Assembly: GCF_000741255.1 (NCBI RefSeq)
Contig: NZ_JGZB01000006.1
Span: 41,581 to 105,580, forward strand
Length of the DNA: 64,000 bases
Reading direction: 5' to 3'
From: Bifidobacterium magnum
Lineage (GTDB): Bacteria; Actinomycetota; Actinomycetes; Actinomycetales; Bifidobacteriaceae
Under the pieces are notes generated by a model. The model was given only the letters and a program-made list of their open reading frames with translations, was not told the origin of the DNA and ran no database searches. Both the position numbers and the translations under genes were made by a program. The number at the start of each line of letters is the position of its first letter. Within the stretch, counting starts at the first letter, position 1. Shown one piece after another: positions 37,080 to 46,232 of this stretch.

Positions 37080-37931
37080 CTAGATTCTGGACGCTTGGAT
37101 TGCTGTTACCAGTATGCCCCGGGCGCCGACTTCATACAGCTGGTCCATGAGCTGGTTCACCTGCTTTTTCGGCACCATGGCGCGCACGGCGGACCATTCG
37201 CTTTCATGCAACGGCGAAATCGTGGGGCTTTCCAATCCGGGAGTGATCTCTACTGCGTCCGCGAGGCGCGCGTTGGGAATGTCATAGTCCATGAGCACGT
37301 AGCGACGCGCGGTGAGCACGCCGTTGAGGCGCCTGCTGAGTTTGACGAGACGCTCGTCGTCCGCGCGCACGCGCGGCGAACGGATCAATACGGCCTGGGA
37401 ATGGCATAACGGCTCGCCGAACGTGCGAAGTCCCGCATTGCGCAGCGTGGTACCCGTGGACACCACGTCGGCGATCAGGTCGGCCACGCCGAGGCGCACC
37501 GAGGATTCCACGGCGCCGTCCAAATGGATGGTTTGCGCCTGGATGCCGTTGGCGACCAGATAGTCGTGGACGAGCTTGTCGAAGGACGTGGCCACACGTT
37601 TGCCTTCAATGTCTTGCAGCGTCGCGATGTCGCTGGCTTGCGGGGCCGCGAAACGGAACGTGGATTCGCCAAAGCCCAGTTCCATATGTTCCTCGGCCTG
37701 CGTTTCGGAATTCAACAGCATGTCGTGTCCGGTGACACCCACGTCGATGGTGCCGCTGCCCACGTAGACGGCGATGTCCAACGGGCGCAGATAGAACAGT
37801 TCGATCCCGTTGTCTTCGTCTTGGACCACCAGTTGGCGCGGATTGTTGCGAAGCTTGTATCCGGCTTCGGAAAGCATGGTCCAAGCCGGTTCGGAGAGCA
37901 TGCCTTTGTTGGGTACTGCGATGCGCAGCAT
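37080..37931 (-). CDS. hisG: ATP phosphoribosyltransferase (long form)
   Basis: A 283-residue first enzyme of histidine synthesis, condensing ATP with PRPP. It begins [17 protein letters not shown]. The PRPP-binding loop is [14 protein letters not shown], and the C-terminal 80 residues form the regulatory ACT-like domain ([30 protein letters not shown]). This makes it the long, histidine-inhibited type that needs no HisZ. An AAGGAA ribosome binding site precedes the ATG. hisE lies immediately upstream across a 54-base gap containing a GCCCGCC/GGCGGGC hairpin. Confidence 0.95.
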   Translation of the reverse strand: MLRIAVPNKGMLSEPAWTMLSEAGYKLRNNPRQLVVQDEDNGIELFYLRPLDIAVYVGSGTIDVGVTGHDMLLNSETQAEEHMELGFGESTFRFAAPQASDIATLQDIEGKRVATSFDKLVHDYLVANGIQAQTIHLDGAVESSVRLGVADLIADVVSTGTTLRNAGLRTFGEPLCHSQAVLIRSPRVRADDERLVKLSRRLNGVLTARRYVLMDYDIPNARLADAVEITPGLESPTISPLHESEWSAVRAMVPKKQVNQLMDQLYEVGARGILVTAIQASRI

Positions 37932-37985
37932 AGTCGTTCCTTCCCTTTCAGGAGCGGCCGCCCGCCTGGGCGGGCATCAACCGGA

Positions 37986-38249
37986 TTACAGATTCTTATA
38001 GATGTCTTCGAGCGTTATTCCGCGGTCGATCATCATGACCTGTAGATGGTAAATGAGCTGGCTCATTTCCTCGGCCGTGCGTTCCACGCCTTCATATTCC
38101 GCGGCGATCCACGTTTCGCCGGCTTCCTCCACAATCTTTTTGCCAATGAAATGCGTGCCGGCTTCCAGCTCCTGAACGGTTTTCGACCCTTCAGCATGCT
38201 CCTGGGCCTTGGCGCCCAGCTCTTCGAATAGCGACTCGAATGTTTTCAT
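37986..38249 (-). CDS. hisE: Phosphoribosyl-ATP pyrophosphatase
   Basis: An 87-residue all-helical MazG-like enzyme for step two of histidine synthesis, hydrolysing PR-ATP to PR-AMP. The metal-binding pattern [18 protein letters not shown] (E-E-x-x-E) and [14 protein letters not shown] are typical. The ATG at 38249 has a GGGAG ribosome binding site, while the longer open frame would run through the palindrome upstream. hisE-hisG as a pair is the actinobacterial order, while hisI and hisF lie separately 2 kb away. Confidence 0.93.
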   Translation of the reverse strand: MKTFESLFEELGAKAQEHAEGSKTVQELEAGTHFIGKKIVEEAGETWIAAEYEGVERTAEEMSQLIYHLQVMMIDRGITLEDIYKNL

Positions 38250-38271
38250 ATCCACTCCCGGGGAATCTTGA

Positions 38272-38309
38272 CGATTGAGGTGTACATCTTTTGATATACA
38301 CCTCAATCG
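38272..38309. repeat. 13-bp palindrome between rpe and hisE
   Basis: CGATTGAGGTGTA (38272-38284) is mirrored perfectly by TACACCTCAATCG (38297-38309) with a 12-base loop. It lies 23 bases upstream of the hisE ATG and 34 bases beyond the rpe stop. It lacks a minus-strand T run, so it may be a terminator of rpe or an operator for hisEG. Confidence 0.65.
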
Positions 38310-38342
38310 TTTGGTTGGCCTTGGGAATGCCGATTAATGGGA

Positions 38343-39017
38343 TTAATCGCGGTATGCCGCGGCCGCGGCTTCGCGAATATCGTCGATGGCCTGTGCCGGA
38401 TCTTCCGCTCCGTACACGGCGGAGCCGGCGACGAGCACGTTGGCGCCCGCGGCGGCGACGATCGGCGCGGTCTTGGCGCTCACGCCGCCGTCGACCTGGA
38501 TCTTCGTGGACAGGCCGCGGCGCGTAATCTCGTCACGCAAGCGACGGACCTTGTCCATCTGGTTGCCGAGGAACTTCTGGCCGCCGAAGCCCGGCTCCAC
38601 GGTCATGATGAGAATCGTGTCGAACTCTTCAAGAATGTCAAAAATCGGCTCCACCGGTTCCGCCGGACGCACGGCGAAGCAAGCTTCCACGCCCATGTCG
38701 TGCAGCTGGCGGGCCAGGCGCACGGGAGCGTGCGTGGCGCCCATGTGGAAAGTAACGGACTTGGCGCCGAGCTTGGCGAATTCCGGAGCCCAACGATCCG
38801 GATCGTCAATCATGAGGTGCACGTCGACCGGCAGGTCCGTGACCTCGCAAATGCGCTTGACGACCGGCTCGCCGATGGTCAGGTTCGGAACGAAATGATG
38901 GTCCATGACGTCCACGTGAACCAGATCGGCGTTGCTGATGCGGTCAAGGTCGCGCTCGAGATTGCAGAAATCTGCGGACAAAATACTAGGTGCAATTTGA
39001 ATTTCCATGGTTGTCAT
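38343..39017 (-). CDS. rpe: Ribulose-phosphate 3-epimerase
   Basis: A 224-residue TIM-barrel enzyme interconverting ribulose 5-phosphate and xylulose 5-phosphate. In bifidobacteria it feeds the phosphoketolase (bifid) shunt. IAPSILSADFCNLERDL opens the barrel, LVHVDVMDHHFVPNLTIG holds the metal-binding His and Asp, VHLMIDDPDRW and MTVEPGFGGQKF follow, and QVDGGVSAKTAP is near the end. Start choice is uncertain: ATGs at 39017 and 39008 are both possible and neither has a good ribosome binding site. A longer frame begins at 39065. Confidence 0.94.
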   Translation of the reverse strand: MTTMEIQIAPSILSADFCNLERDLDRISNADLVHVDVMDHHFVPNLTIGEPVVKRICEVTDLPVDVHLMIDDPDRWAPEFAKLGAKSVTFHMGATHAPVRLARQLHDMGVEACFAVRPAEPVEPIFDILEEFDTILIMTVEPGFGGQKFLGNQMDKVRRLRDEITRRGLSTKIQVDGGVSAKTAPIVAAAGANVLVAGSAVYGAEDPAQAIDDIREAAAAAYRD

Positions 39018-39050
39018 TCTAGGTAGGCCAATCGACGACGCCCCCTTATG

Positions 39051-39089
39051 ATTCGCGCCGTTCATCCCTGAGGGACAAACGGCGCGAAT
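39051..39089. terminator. Inverted repeat between lgt and rpe
   Basis: A perfect 12-bp stem ATTCGCGCCGTT (39051-39062) / AACGGCGCGAAT (39078-39089) lies just past the lgt stop. It has no clear T run on the minus strand, so it is a probable but imperfect terminator of lgt. Confidence 0.6.
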
Positions 39090-39106
39090 GGAGGTATGCG
39101 GGCTCG

Positions 39107-40015
39107 TTATTTGGTATGCTGTTGCGCTTTGCGTTCCTGCTCGCTAATGGCGCGCAACTTCTCGCTCAACACGTCCGTATACGTGCCCACGCGCTGGATG
39201 ATGATGAACGCGATAGTGCCCGCGATAAACACGCCGATCGACACCCAAATGTTGATGCGCAGCCCCAGGAATTCGTGGGAGAAATCGATGCGCAACGATT
39301 CGATCCACGTGCGCCCCGCCGTATACCACATGACATACATGGCGAACACGGAACCCGCCTTGAGCTTGCGCACGGTTTTATGGCCAAGCCACACCAAAAG
39401 CGCCGCGCCCACCAAGTTCCAGATCATCTCGTACAGGAACGTGGGCTGGAACAGTGTTCCCGTGGGACAGGTGGAACCGTCGTAGCACACTTCGGACTGG
39501 CCGATGGCCGTCCCCTCGGTGTTCAAGCGCAATCCCCACGGCAGCGTGGTGGGAGCCCCGTACAGTTCCTGATTGAACCAGTTGCCCAAACGGCCCACGG
39601 CTTGCGCCACCAACAGTCCCGGAGCCACCGCGTCGGCGAGCAGCGCCATGGGATAATGCTTGTGACGGCACCACGCCCACGCGCCCAGCGCGCCGAGGAA
39701 AATGGCGCCCCAAATGCCTAGGCCGCCATTCCAAATGCGGAAAATCTCCACCCAGTCGCCATTGGGGCCAAAGAACCGTTCCGGCGTAGTGATCACATGG
39801 TAAAGGCGCGCGCCCACAATGCCGCACGGCACCGCCACCAGCGTGGTGTCAAGCACCTGGTCGAACGTGCCCCCGCACTTTTTCCAGCGGACCGTAAGAA
39901 TCCACACGCACAGCACAATGCCCAACAGCATGGTAAGCGCGTAAATATGGATCACGAACGGACCGACCGCAAATTCGGAAATGGTTGGCGAAGGAATATA
40001 AGCAAGCGTCTTCAT
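39107..40015 (-). CDS. lgt: Prolipoprotein diacylglyceryl transferase
   Basis: A 302-residue membrane enzyme that attaches diacylglycerol to the lipobox cysteine of prolipoproteins, such as the one encoded at 53446. The signature AVGRLGNWFNQELYGAPT is near residues 149-166, with the conserved Arg, Asn and Glu. At least six hydrophobic helices are present, and the start is MKTLAYIPSPTISEFAVGPF. In actinobacteria lgt normally closes a hisF-hisI-trpE-trpC-trpB-trpA cluster. Here it follows hisI directly with the trp genes gone. Confidence 0.95.
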   Translation of the reverse strand: MKTLAYIPSPTISEFAVGPFVIHIYALTMLLGIVLCVWILTVRWKKCGGTFDQVLDTTLVAVPCGIVGARLYHVITTPERFFGPNGDWVEIFRIWNGGLGIWGAIFLGALGAWAWCRHKHYPMALLADAVAPGLLVAQAVGRLGNWFNQELYGAPTTLPWGLRLNTEGTAIGQSEVCYDGSTCPTGTLFQPTFLYEMIWNLVGAALLVWLGHKTVRKLKAGSVFAMYVMWYTAGRTWIESLRIDFSHEFLGLRINIWVSIGVFIAGTIAFIIIQRVGTYTDVLSEKLRAISEQERKAQQHTK

Positions 40016-40064
40016 GGTTCCCCAACTTTAGCCGGTATCGGTGAATTCCGCACCACCGAACGCT

Positions 40065-40451
40065 TCACGGGCGCTCGCCGACCACCACGGGCAGCGGGCC
40101 GCCCTCGTCAAAACACGACAGCTTGCCCGTATGGCAGGCGGCACCCACCTGATCGACCTGCACGAGCAACGCGTCGCCATCGCAATCCAGCGCGACGGAT
40201 TTGACATACTGCGCATGCCCCGACGTATCGCCCTTGCGCCAATACTCCCGACGCGACCGGGACCAGAACGTGACGCGTCCCGTAGTGAGCGTACGACGCA
40301 ACGCCTCGTCATCCATATACCCCACCATGAGCACACGGCCCGTATCGAACTGCTGGACCACGGCCACGACCAATCCTTGGGCATCCTTCTTCAAACGCGC
40401 CGCAATACGCGGATCCAACACCACACCATTGTCATACTCAATATTCGCCAT
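40065..40451 (-). CDS. hisI: Phosphoribosyl-AMP cyclohydrolase
   Basis: A 128-residue zinc enzyme for step three of histidine synthesis. Conserved blocks are [48 protein letters not shown] and [10 protein letters not shown], including the zinc and magnesium ligands. The ATG at 40451 has a GGAG ribosome binding site 8 bases upstream. The frame extends further but into the hisF tail. It lies 31 bases after the end of hisF and was probably cotranscribed with it. Confidence 0.93.
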   Translation of the reverse strand: MANIEYDNGVVLDPRIAARLKKDAQGLVVAVVQQFDTGRVLMVGYMDDEALRRTLTTGRVTFWSRSRREYWRKGDTSGHAQYVKSVALDCDGDALLVQVDQVGAACHTGKLSCFDEGGPLPVVVGERP

Positions 40452-40482
40452 ACCATTACTCCGATCAACCAAGCGGCCCATG

Positions 40483-41254
40483 TCAGCGCACCGTATAGCC
40501 GGCCGCGCGAATCGCATCCTTCACTTCCCCAATCGACACCTTCCCGTAATGGAAAATGGAAGCCGCCAACACCGCGTCCGCACCCGCCGCAATCGCCGGA
40601 GGAAAATCCTCCGCCTTGCCCGCGCCACCAGACGCAATAATCGGAATGGACACCTCGGAACGCATCGCCTCGATCATCTCCAAATCGAAACCCTCCTGCG
40701 TACCATCCGCATCCATCGAATTGAGCAGCACCTCCCCCCGCGCCAAGCTCCTCGGCACGCTTCGCCCACCATAACGCGTCAATGCCCGTGGATTTGCGAC
40801 CGCCCATCACCGTAACCTCGAAACCCGAAGGCGTATGCACCTCGCCACGCTGACGGCGCGCATCCACGGAAAGCACCACCACCTGATTGCCAAAACGGTC
40901 CGCAATACGCGCTATCAACTCCGGATCACGAATCGCTGCCGTATTCAAACTCACCTTGTCCGCTCCACAACGCAACAGCGAATCCACATCCTCCACACTG
41001 CGCACGCCGCCGCCAACCGTAAGCGGAATAAAAATCTGGTCCGCCGTGCGGCCCACCACATCAACCATGGTCTGACGATGAGAACTCGAAGCCGTCACAT
41101 CCAAAAACGTCAACTCGTCAGCACCCTGACGGTAATACTCCGCCGCCAACTGCACCGGGTCGCCCGCATCCTTCAAATGCTCAAAATGGACGCCCTTCAC
41201 CACTCGCCCATCATTGACATCCAAACACGGAATAACACGCACTGCTAAGGACAT
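40483..41254 (-). CDS. hisF: Imidazole glycerol phosphate synthase subunit HisF, frameshifted as read
   Basis: The cyclase half of the HisH-HisF enzyme making imidazole glycerol phosphate and AICAR. The first frame (41254 to about 40740) reads [19 protein letters not shown] and [14 protein letters not shown], so both catalytic aspartates are present. At a run of six G on the minus strand (C6 at 40734-40739) the frame breaks. The next frame continues exactly with [19 protein letters not shown] and ends at 40483. Removing one G gives a normal 256-residue HisF. This is either a sequence error or a slippage mutation that would cause histidine auxotrophy. An AGGAG ribosome binding site precedes the ATG. 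Confidence 0.88.
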
Positions 41255-41440
41255 AGGAGCTCCTGTACTCTCATCACGCAAATTCGCAACCATGCGAAAA
41301 CCTATGAGTACGTACAGTAGCGGGTCTTATGCACGAAGACTGACGAATGTTCATAATCCGCGCACACAAGACCCGACTCGAACGCATACCGACCGCAAAA
41401 CGCCACCATGGCGCTCGCGGGAGCACTACAACCGGAGAAA

Positions 41441-42631
41441 CTACCGGTTCTCGGCCTGCTTCGTTTTGGCGGCCAGCTGGCCACACGCGCCGTCGATATC
41501 CTGGCCGCGCGTATCGCGCAAGGTCGCGGCGATACCGGCACGGTGCAGAATGTCAAGGAACTGGCGCTCGTCTTCGGGCTTCGACGCCGTCCACTTCGAC
41601 CCTTCGATCGGGTTGAGCGGGATCGGATTGACATGCGCCCAGTCGTCGCCATAATGATTGAGTCTCTTGGCCAGCAGGCGCGCATGCTCCGCCTGGTCGT
41701 TGATGCCGCGCATCAACGCGTATTCGATGCTCACGCGGCGTTTGGAGGCCAAATAGTAGTCGTGGGCCGCATCCAGCACCTGCGTCGTATTGAAACGGCG
41801 GTTCATCGGCACGAGTTCGTCGCGCAGCTCGTCGCTCGGCGCGTGCAGCGATACGGCCAGACGCACGGGGATATGTTCCTCGGCCAGCTTGCGGATGCCC
41901 GGCACCACGCCCACAGTGGACACCGTGATGTTGCGCGCGGAGATGCCGAAGCCCTCCGGAGGCAACGCGCTGATCTGGCGCACGGCGCTCATGATCGACT
42001 TGTAGTTGCCCATGGGTTCGCCCATGCCCATGAACACCACGTTGCTCAACCGTCCCGGACCGCCCGCGACTTCACCGCGTTCCATCATCGCCGCGGCCAC
42101 GCGCACCTGCTCCACAATCTCGCCGGCGGACATGTTGCGCGTCAGGCCCAGCTTGCCCGTGGCACAGAACGGGCATCCCATGCCGCAGCCCACCTGGCTG
42201 GAAATGCACAGCGTCGTACGCGACGGATAGCGCATCAGCACGGATTCGATTTTCGAATTGTCGAACAGGTTCCACAACGTTTTGATCGTCATGCCGTCAT
42301 CGGCCACCTGGCGCGTCACTTCACTGATCAGCGTCGGGAAGAACTTCTCCGCAGCCTGCTCGCGCTGGGCGGCCGGGAAATCGGAGAAGGTGGCCACATC
42401 CGCGTTGAAATGTCCGTAATAGTGGGATGCGAGCTGGTTGACACGGAATTTCGGCAATCCCATGTCCTTGGCGGCTTCGATGCGTTCTTCCTTGGTCATG
42501 TCCGCGAAATGGACGGGAGGCTTGCCGCGGTGGGAGTGGCGCTTGGAAAGCACGTCGCGGAACGCGCCGCCCGTGCCGCCCTCGGTAATACCGGTTTCTG
42601 GAGTGGACTGCTGGCTATCTAATGACGTCAT
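41441..42631 (-). CDS. rlmN: Dual-specificity RNA methyltransferase RlmN
   Basis: A 396-residue radical SAM enzyme that methylates C2 of an adenosine in 23S rRNA and in some tRNAs. The cluster-binding motif CGMGCPFC (C-x3-C-x2-C) lies in SSQVGCGMGCPFCATGKLG near residues 150-165. MGMGEPMGNYKS is the SAM-binding GEP motif, and the C-terminal cysteine region is near residue 370. The ATG at 42631 is preceded by GAGGAAAAG. The region upstream to 42772 is open but overlaps the cdsA terminator. The 185 bases between this gene and hisF hold no gene. Confidence 0.95.
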   Translation of the reverse strand: MTSLDSQQSTPETGITEGGTGGAFRDVLSKRHSHRGKPPVHFADMTKEERIEAAKDMGLPKFRVNQLASHYYGHFNADVATFSDFPAAQREQAAEKFFPTLISEVTRQVADDGMTIKTLWNLFDNSKIESVLMRYPSRTTLCISSQVGCGMGCPFCATGKLGLTRNMSAGEIVEQVRVAAAMMERGEVAGGPGRLSNVVFMGMGEPMGNYKSIMSAVRQISALPPEGFGISARNITVSTVGVVPGIRKLAEEHIPVRLAVSLHAPSDELRDELVPMNRRFNTTQVLDAAHDYYLASKRRVSIEYALMRGINDQAEHARLLAKRLNHYGDDWAHVNPIPLNPIEGSKWTASKPEDERQFLDILHRAGIAATLRDTRGQDIDGACGQLAAKTKQAENR

Positions 42632-42741
42632 ACGGAATAATCTTTTCCTCATAAATCGGGAATGCACAAGAACTGTAAACCGTCTTATTATGCCATACGG
42701 GTTCGTCATTCCCCAGCCGTGCTTTGCGGCGGACGGGCAAC

Positions 42742-42767
42742 AAAAAAGCCTCCCTGACGGGAGGCTT
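42742..42767 (-). terminator. Terminator of cdsA
   Basis: A 9-bp stem AAGCCTCCC / GGGAGGCTT with a TGAC loop, followed on the minus strand by six T (AAAAAA at 42742-42747). It lies 15 bases after the cdsA stop. Confidence 0.9.
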
Positions 42768-42781
42768 CGCATGTCTGGGTA

Positions 42782-43747
42782 TCACATGCCGGTCAACCAG
42801 AACACCAAGCACATGAATGGCGCGCACAGCAGGATCGAATCGACGCGGTCCAGCACACCGCCATGGCCCTTGAGCAGATGGCCCATGTCCTTGATGCCGA
42901 TGTCGCGCTTGAGCATCGACGCGCACAAGTCGCCGAAAGTGCCCACCACGCCGATCAAGACGCCCACCACCACGGGCATCCACCAGCGCGTAGACCACAA
43001 TGCCGCATCGTAGGTGCACGCGAAAATGATGAACGCGCCGATCATGGCGAACAGGACGGAACCGAACAGTCCCTCATAGGATTTCTTCGGGGAAATGCGC
43101 GGGCTGAGCTTGTGCTTGCCGAGCCATGCGCCGAACACGAGACCGCCCGTGTCGCTCAGGGCGGGCAGGAAGACGACCATGATGGCATGCGCCACGGGAT
43201 GGTGGTTGAGCGTGAGCGCGATCAGGATCATGGATCCGAGCAGCGTGATGTACAGCACCGTGAACAGCGTGACGGCCACATGCGTCAGCTGGCTGTGGCG
43301 AGGGGTCGGATGTTCTTTGGCCAGTTGGCCGTTCTGCAGGACTTTCTTGTCCGCGGCGCGCTGAGCGGAACCGTTGATGCGGATGTTGAAGCTCGCCATG
43401 AATCCCGCGACCACGAGGGACATCAATACGCAAGCCGACATGATAAGCATATGGTTGGCGCAGTAGAATGCGGCGCACAGCGTTACGGTGCTTGTGATCC
43501 ACAGTGTCACCACGGGAATGTGGTAGCCTTTGACGGCGAAATCCACGCGTAGTTCCCACAGGGCCAGAGCCATGAAAATGACGACCAGCAACGCAAACAA
43601 ATTGATATTCGTCAGCAGGCACGCCAAGATAATTGCGATCAGCACCACCGCGGTGGCTATTGCCTGGGGCATGTTGCGCCCCGTTTTTTTGTTTATCTCA
43701 CGTAACTTGTCTTCGGCGTCATTCATATTGCGTTCGCTGGTCTTCAT
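42782..43747 (-). CDS. cdsA: Phosphatidate cytidylyltransferase
   Basis: A 321-residue membrane enzyme making CDP-diacylglycerol from phosphatidate and CTP. This is the precursor used by both CDP-alcohol transferases in the window. The family signature SMLKRDIGIKDMGHLLKGHGGVLDRVDS is near the C-terminus (residues about 280-307). LSDTGGLVFGAWLGKHKLSPRISPKKSYEG precedes it. Eight or so hydrophobic helices follow a charged 25-residue N-terminus. An AAGGAA ribosome binding site precedes the ATG. It belongs to the rpsB-tsf-pyrH-frr-cdsA-rlmN order common in actinobacteria. Confidence 0.95.
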   Translation of the reverse strand: MKTSERNMNDAEDKLREINKKTGRNMPQAIATAVVLIAIILACLLTNINLFALLVVIFMALALWELRVDFAVKGYHIPVVTLWITSTVTLCAAFYCANHMLIMSACVLMSLVVAGFMASFNIRINGSAQRAADKKVLQNGQLAKEHPTPRHSQLTHVAVTLFTVLYITLLGSMILIALTLNHHPVAHAIMVVFLPALSDTGGLVFGAWLGKHKLSPRISPKKSYEGLFGSVLFAMIGAFIIFACTYDAALWSTRWWMPVVVGVLIGVVGTFGDLCASMLKRDIGIKDMGHLLKGHGGVLDRVDSILLCAPFMCLVFWLTGM

Positions 43748-43789
43748 TTATGTTCCTTGTTGATGAGAAAGAATGGTCTGATTGTGCAA

Positions 43790-44344
43790 TCAGACTTCCA
43801 TGATTTCCTTCTGCTTGGTTTCCAGCAAGGCGTCCAGTTCGTCGGTGGTCTGCTTCGTCACCTTGTCGAGTTCCTTGAGCAGGCGGTCGCCTTCGTCCTC
43901 GCCCATCTCGCCGTCCTTGACGGCCTTGTCGATGGTTTCCTTGGCCTTGCGGCGGATGTTGCGCACGGCGATCTTGCCGTCTTCGGCCTTGTTCTTCGCG
44001 AGCTTGACGTATTCCTTGCGGCGTTCCTCGGTCAGCTCCGGCATGGTCAGGCGGATGACGTTGCCGTCACGGCGCGGGGACGCGCCCAGATCGGAATCGC
44101 GCAGCGCCTTTTCCACGGCGTTGGCCTGGGACGGGTCAAACGGCGTCACGGACAGCGTGCGCGGTTCCGGCACGCCGATGGTCGCCACTGCCTTCAGCTG
44201 CATCGGGGAACCGTAGCATTCCACCACAATGCCGTTGAGCAGCGCCGGGTTGGCGCGGCCCGTACGGATGCCGGAGAAGTTCTCCTTGGTGGACTCGACG
44301 GACTTGGCCATCTGCGTCTTGGCCTGATCAACAATATTTGCCAT
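43790..44344 (-). CDS. frr: Ribosome recycling factor
   Basis: A 184-residue tRNA-shaped protein that, with EF-G, splits post-termination ribosomes. It contains the typical FSGIRTGRANPALL near residues 24-37, ATIGVPEPRTLSVTPFD in domain II and the helical KNKAEDGKIAVRNIRRKAKE. A perfect AAAGGAGC ribosome binding site suggests strong expression. It lies 55 bases after pyrH, consistent with cotranscription. Confidence 0.97.
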   Translation of the reverse strand: MANIVDQAKTQMAKSVESTKENFSGIRTGRANPALLNGIVVECYGSPMQLKAVATIGVPEPRTLSVTPFDPSQANAVEKALRDSDLGASPRRDGNVIRLTMPELTEERRKEYVKLAKNKAEDGKIAVRNIRRKAKETIDKAVKDGEMGEDEGDRLLKELDKVTKQTTDELDALLETKQKEIMEV

Positions 44345-44399
44345 AATAAGCTCCTTTAATTGCCTCTATTGGATTCCAACAATCATCCAATATGTTCGA

Positions 44400-45146
44400 T
44401 TATGCCAGCTTGGAGTCGCCGGAGGATACCAACGTGCCGATCTGTTCTCCCAGCAGAGCACGCGTTACGTTGCCCTCGCCTTCCAGTCCGAACACGCGGA
44501 TGCGCTGGTCGTTGTCGCGTGCCATCGCCATTGCGGACGCGTCCATTACGGCGAGATTGTCCACCAAGGCGCGCTCGTAGCTGAGCGAGGCGAAACGCTT
44601 GGCGTCCGCATGCTTGCGCGGGTCGGCGGTGTAGACGCCGTCCACGCCGTTCTTGCCCATCAGCACTTCATCGCAGTGGATTTCCAGGGAACGCTGGATC
44701 GAAACCGTGTCGGTCGAGAAATACGGCATGCCGGCGCCGGCGCCGAAAATCACCACACGACCCTTTTCCAGATGGCGGATCGCCTTCAACGGAATGTATG
44801 GCTCGGCGACCTGTCCCATAGTGATGGCGGTCTGCACGCGCGTGGCCTTGCCTTCCTGCTCGAGGAAGTCCTGCAATGCCAGGCAGTTCATCACGGTGCC
44901 GAGCATGCCCATGTAATCGCCGCGGGAACGGTCGATGCCGGCCTGCTGCAGTTCGGCGCCGCGGAAGAAGTTGCCGCCACCCGTGACAATCGCCACCTGG
45001 ACGCCTTGGTCCACCGCGGTGACGATTTCGCCGGCGATTCGGCGTACCACGTGGGTATCGATGCCGACGGCGCCTCCACCGAACGCTTCTCCCGAAAGTT
45101 TGAGCAATACCCTGCGGGGTTTGTCACCCGTGTGTTCGATGGTCAT
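44400..45146 (-). CDS. pyrH: Uridylate kinase
   Basis: A 248-residue hexameric UMP kinase of the amino-acid-kinase fold. It begins (after a short tail) [15 protein letters not shown], with [12 protein letters not shown] for the phosphate-binding region and a [14 protein letters not shown] block for UMP binding. The ATG at 45146 matches homologue length; the upstream open frame crosses the tsf terminator and is not used. AAAGG serves as ribosome binding site. Confidence 0.96.
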   Translation of the reverse strand: MTIEHTGDKPRRVLLKLSGEAFGGGAVGIDTHVVRRIAGEIVTAVDQGVQVAIVTGGGNFFRGAELQQAGIDRSRGDYMGMLGTVMNCLALQDFLEQEGKATRVQTAITMGQVAEPYIPLKAIRHLEKGRVVIFGAGAGMPYFSTDTVSIQRSLEIHCDEVLMGKNGVDGVYTADPRKHADAKRFASLSYERALVDNLAVMDASAMAMARDNDQRIRVFGLEGEGNVTRALLGEQIGTLVSSGDSKLA

Positions 45147-45235
45147 AGACAGCCTTTCTTGCCTGTTAAACTCACGAAATTCCGTATCAACACTAGTGGC
45201 GAACGCAGACACACGCAACTGGGCGGCAACTATGC

Positions 45236-45269
45236 AAAAGTGCCCGGACCATAACGGTCCGGGCACTTT
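45236..45269 (-). terminator. Terminator of the rpsB-tsf transcript
   Basis: A 14-bp perfect stem AAAGTGCCCGGACC / GGTCCGGGCACTTT with loop ATAAC; the minus-strand side ends in TTTT. It separates tsf from pyrH. Confidence 0.92.
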
Positions 45270-45321
45270 CATGGGTCAATGCGTGAAAAGCGCTGATTCC
45301 TTAGAGCGTGGCTCCCATGAA

Positions 45322-46179
45322 TCAGGCGGCTTCCTCACCCTTGCCGACCTCGAGACGAGCGAAGGCCAGAGCGTGGCCGTCAACCTCGCGGAACAGGTCG
45401 CCAACGGTCTTGGAAGGATCCTTCACGTAGGCTTGCTCGAGCAGCACGTTCTCCTTGAAGAAGGCGTTGAGGCGGCCTTCCACAATCTTCGGAACGATCT
45501 TCTCCGGCTTGCCTTCAGCCAGGGACTTCTCGGTGGCCACGCGACGCTCGGACTCGACCACATCAGCCGGAACGTCTTCGCGGGTCAGCCACTGGGCGCC
45601 CATGGCGGAAATCTGCAGAGCCGCTTCGTGAGCGACAGCAGCACCCTTGTCGTCGGTGGCGATCATGGCCACGATGCTCGGAGGCATTTCCACGGACTTC
45701 TTGTGGGCGTAGATCTCGACGTGCGGGCCGGAAATGACGGCGAACTGGCCGAGCTTCACGTGCTCACCGAAGAGTGCGGCGGCTTCTTCAACAGCCACCT
45801 TCACGGTCTCGGAATCGCCGGCAGGAGCCTCGAGCACTTCGCTTACGGAAGTGGCTTCGGCTTCAATGCCGTCGGCGAGCATCTGGTTGGCGAACTCGAC
45901 GAACTTCGGGGTCTTGGCCACGAAGTCGGTCTCGGAGTTCACTTCCAGGGCGTAGCCAAACTGGTTGCCATCTTCACCGATGACGGTGGAAGCGATGGTA
46001 CCTTCCTGAGCCTTGCGGCCTTCACGCTTGCCGGCTGCCTGAATACCCTTGGCGCGAATAATTTCCTTGGCGCGTGCGACGTCACCTTCGGCCTCGGTGA
46101 GCGCCTTCTTGACGTCCATCATGCCGGCGCCGGTCTCTTCACGAACCTGCTTGATCAAAGCTGCGGTAATTGCTGCCAT
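45322..46179 (-). CDS. tsf: Elongation factor Ts
   Basis: A 285-residue guanine-nucleotide exchange factor for EF-Tu. The N-terminal UBA-like domain reads LIKQVREETGAGMMDVKKAL, and the core motif ALEVNSETDFVAKTPKF interacts with EF-Tu. The C-terminal half contains GDLFREVDG. It is 53 bases downstream of rpsB in the usual rpsB-tsf operon. Confidence 0.97.
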   Translation of the reverse strand: MAAITAALIKQVREETGAGMMDVKKALTEAEGDVARAKEIIRAKGIQAAGKREGRKAQEGTIASTVIGEDGNQFGYALEVNSETDFVAKTPKFVEFANQMLADGIEAEATSVSEVLEAPAGDSETVKVAVEEAAALFGEHVKLGQFAVISGPHVEIYAHKKSVEMPPSIVAMIATDDKGAAVAHEAALQISAMGAQWLTREDVPADVVESERRVATEKSLAEGKPEKIVPKIVEGRLNAFFKENVLLEQAYVKDPSKTVGDLFREVDGHALAFARLEVGKGEEAA

Positions 46180-46232
46180 TGATATCTCCCTATAGTTGAA
46201 TGTTTAATTTTTCGAGTCAGCGACCCGGAAAA

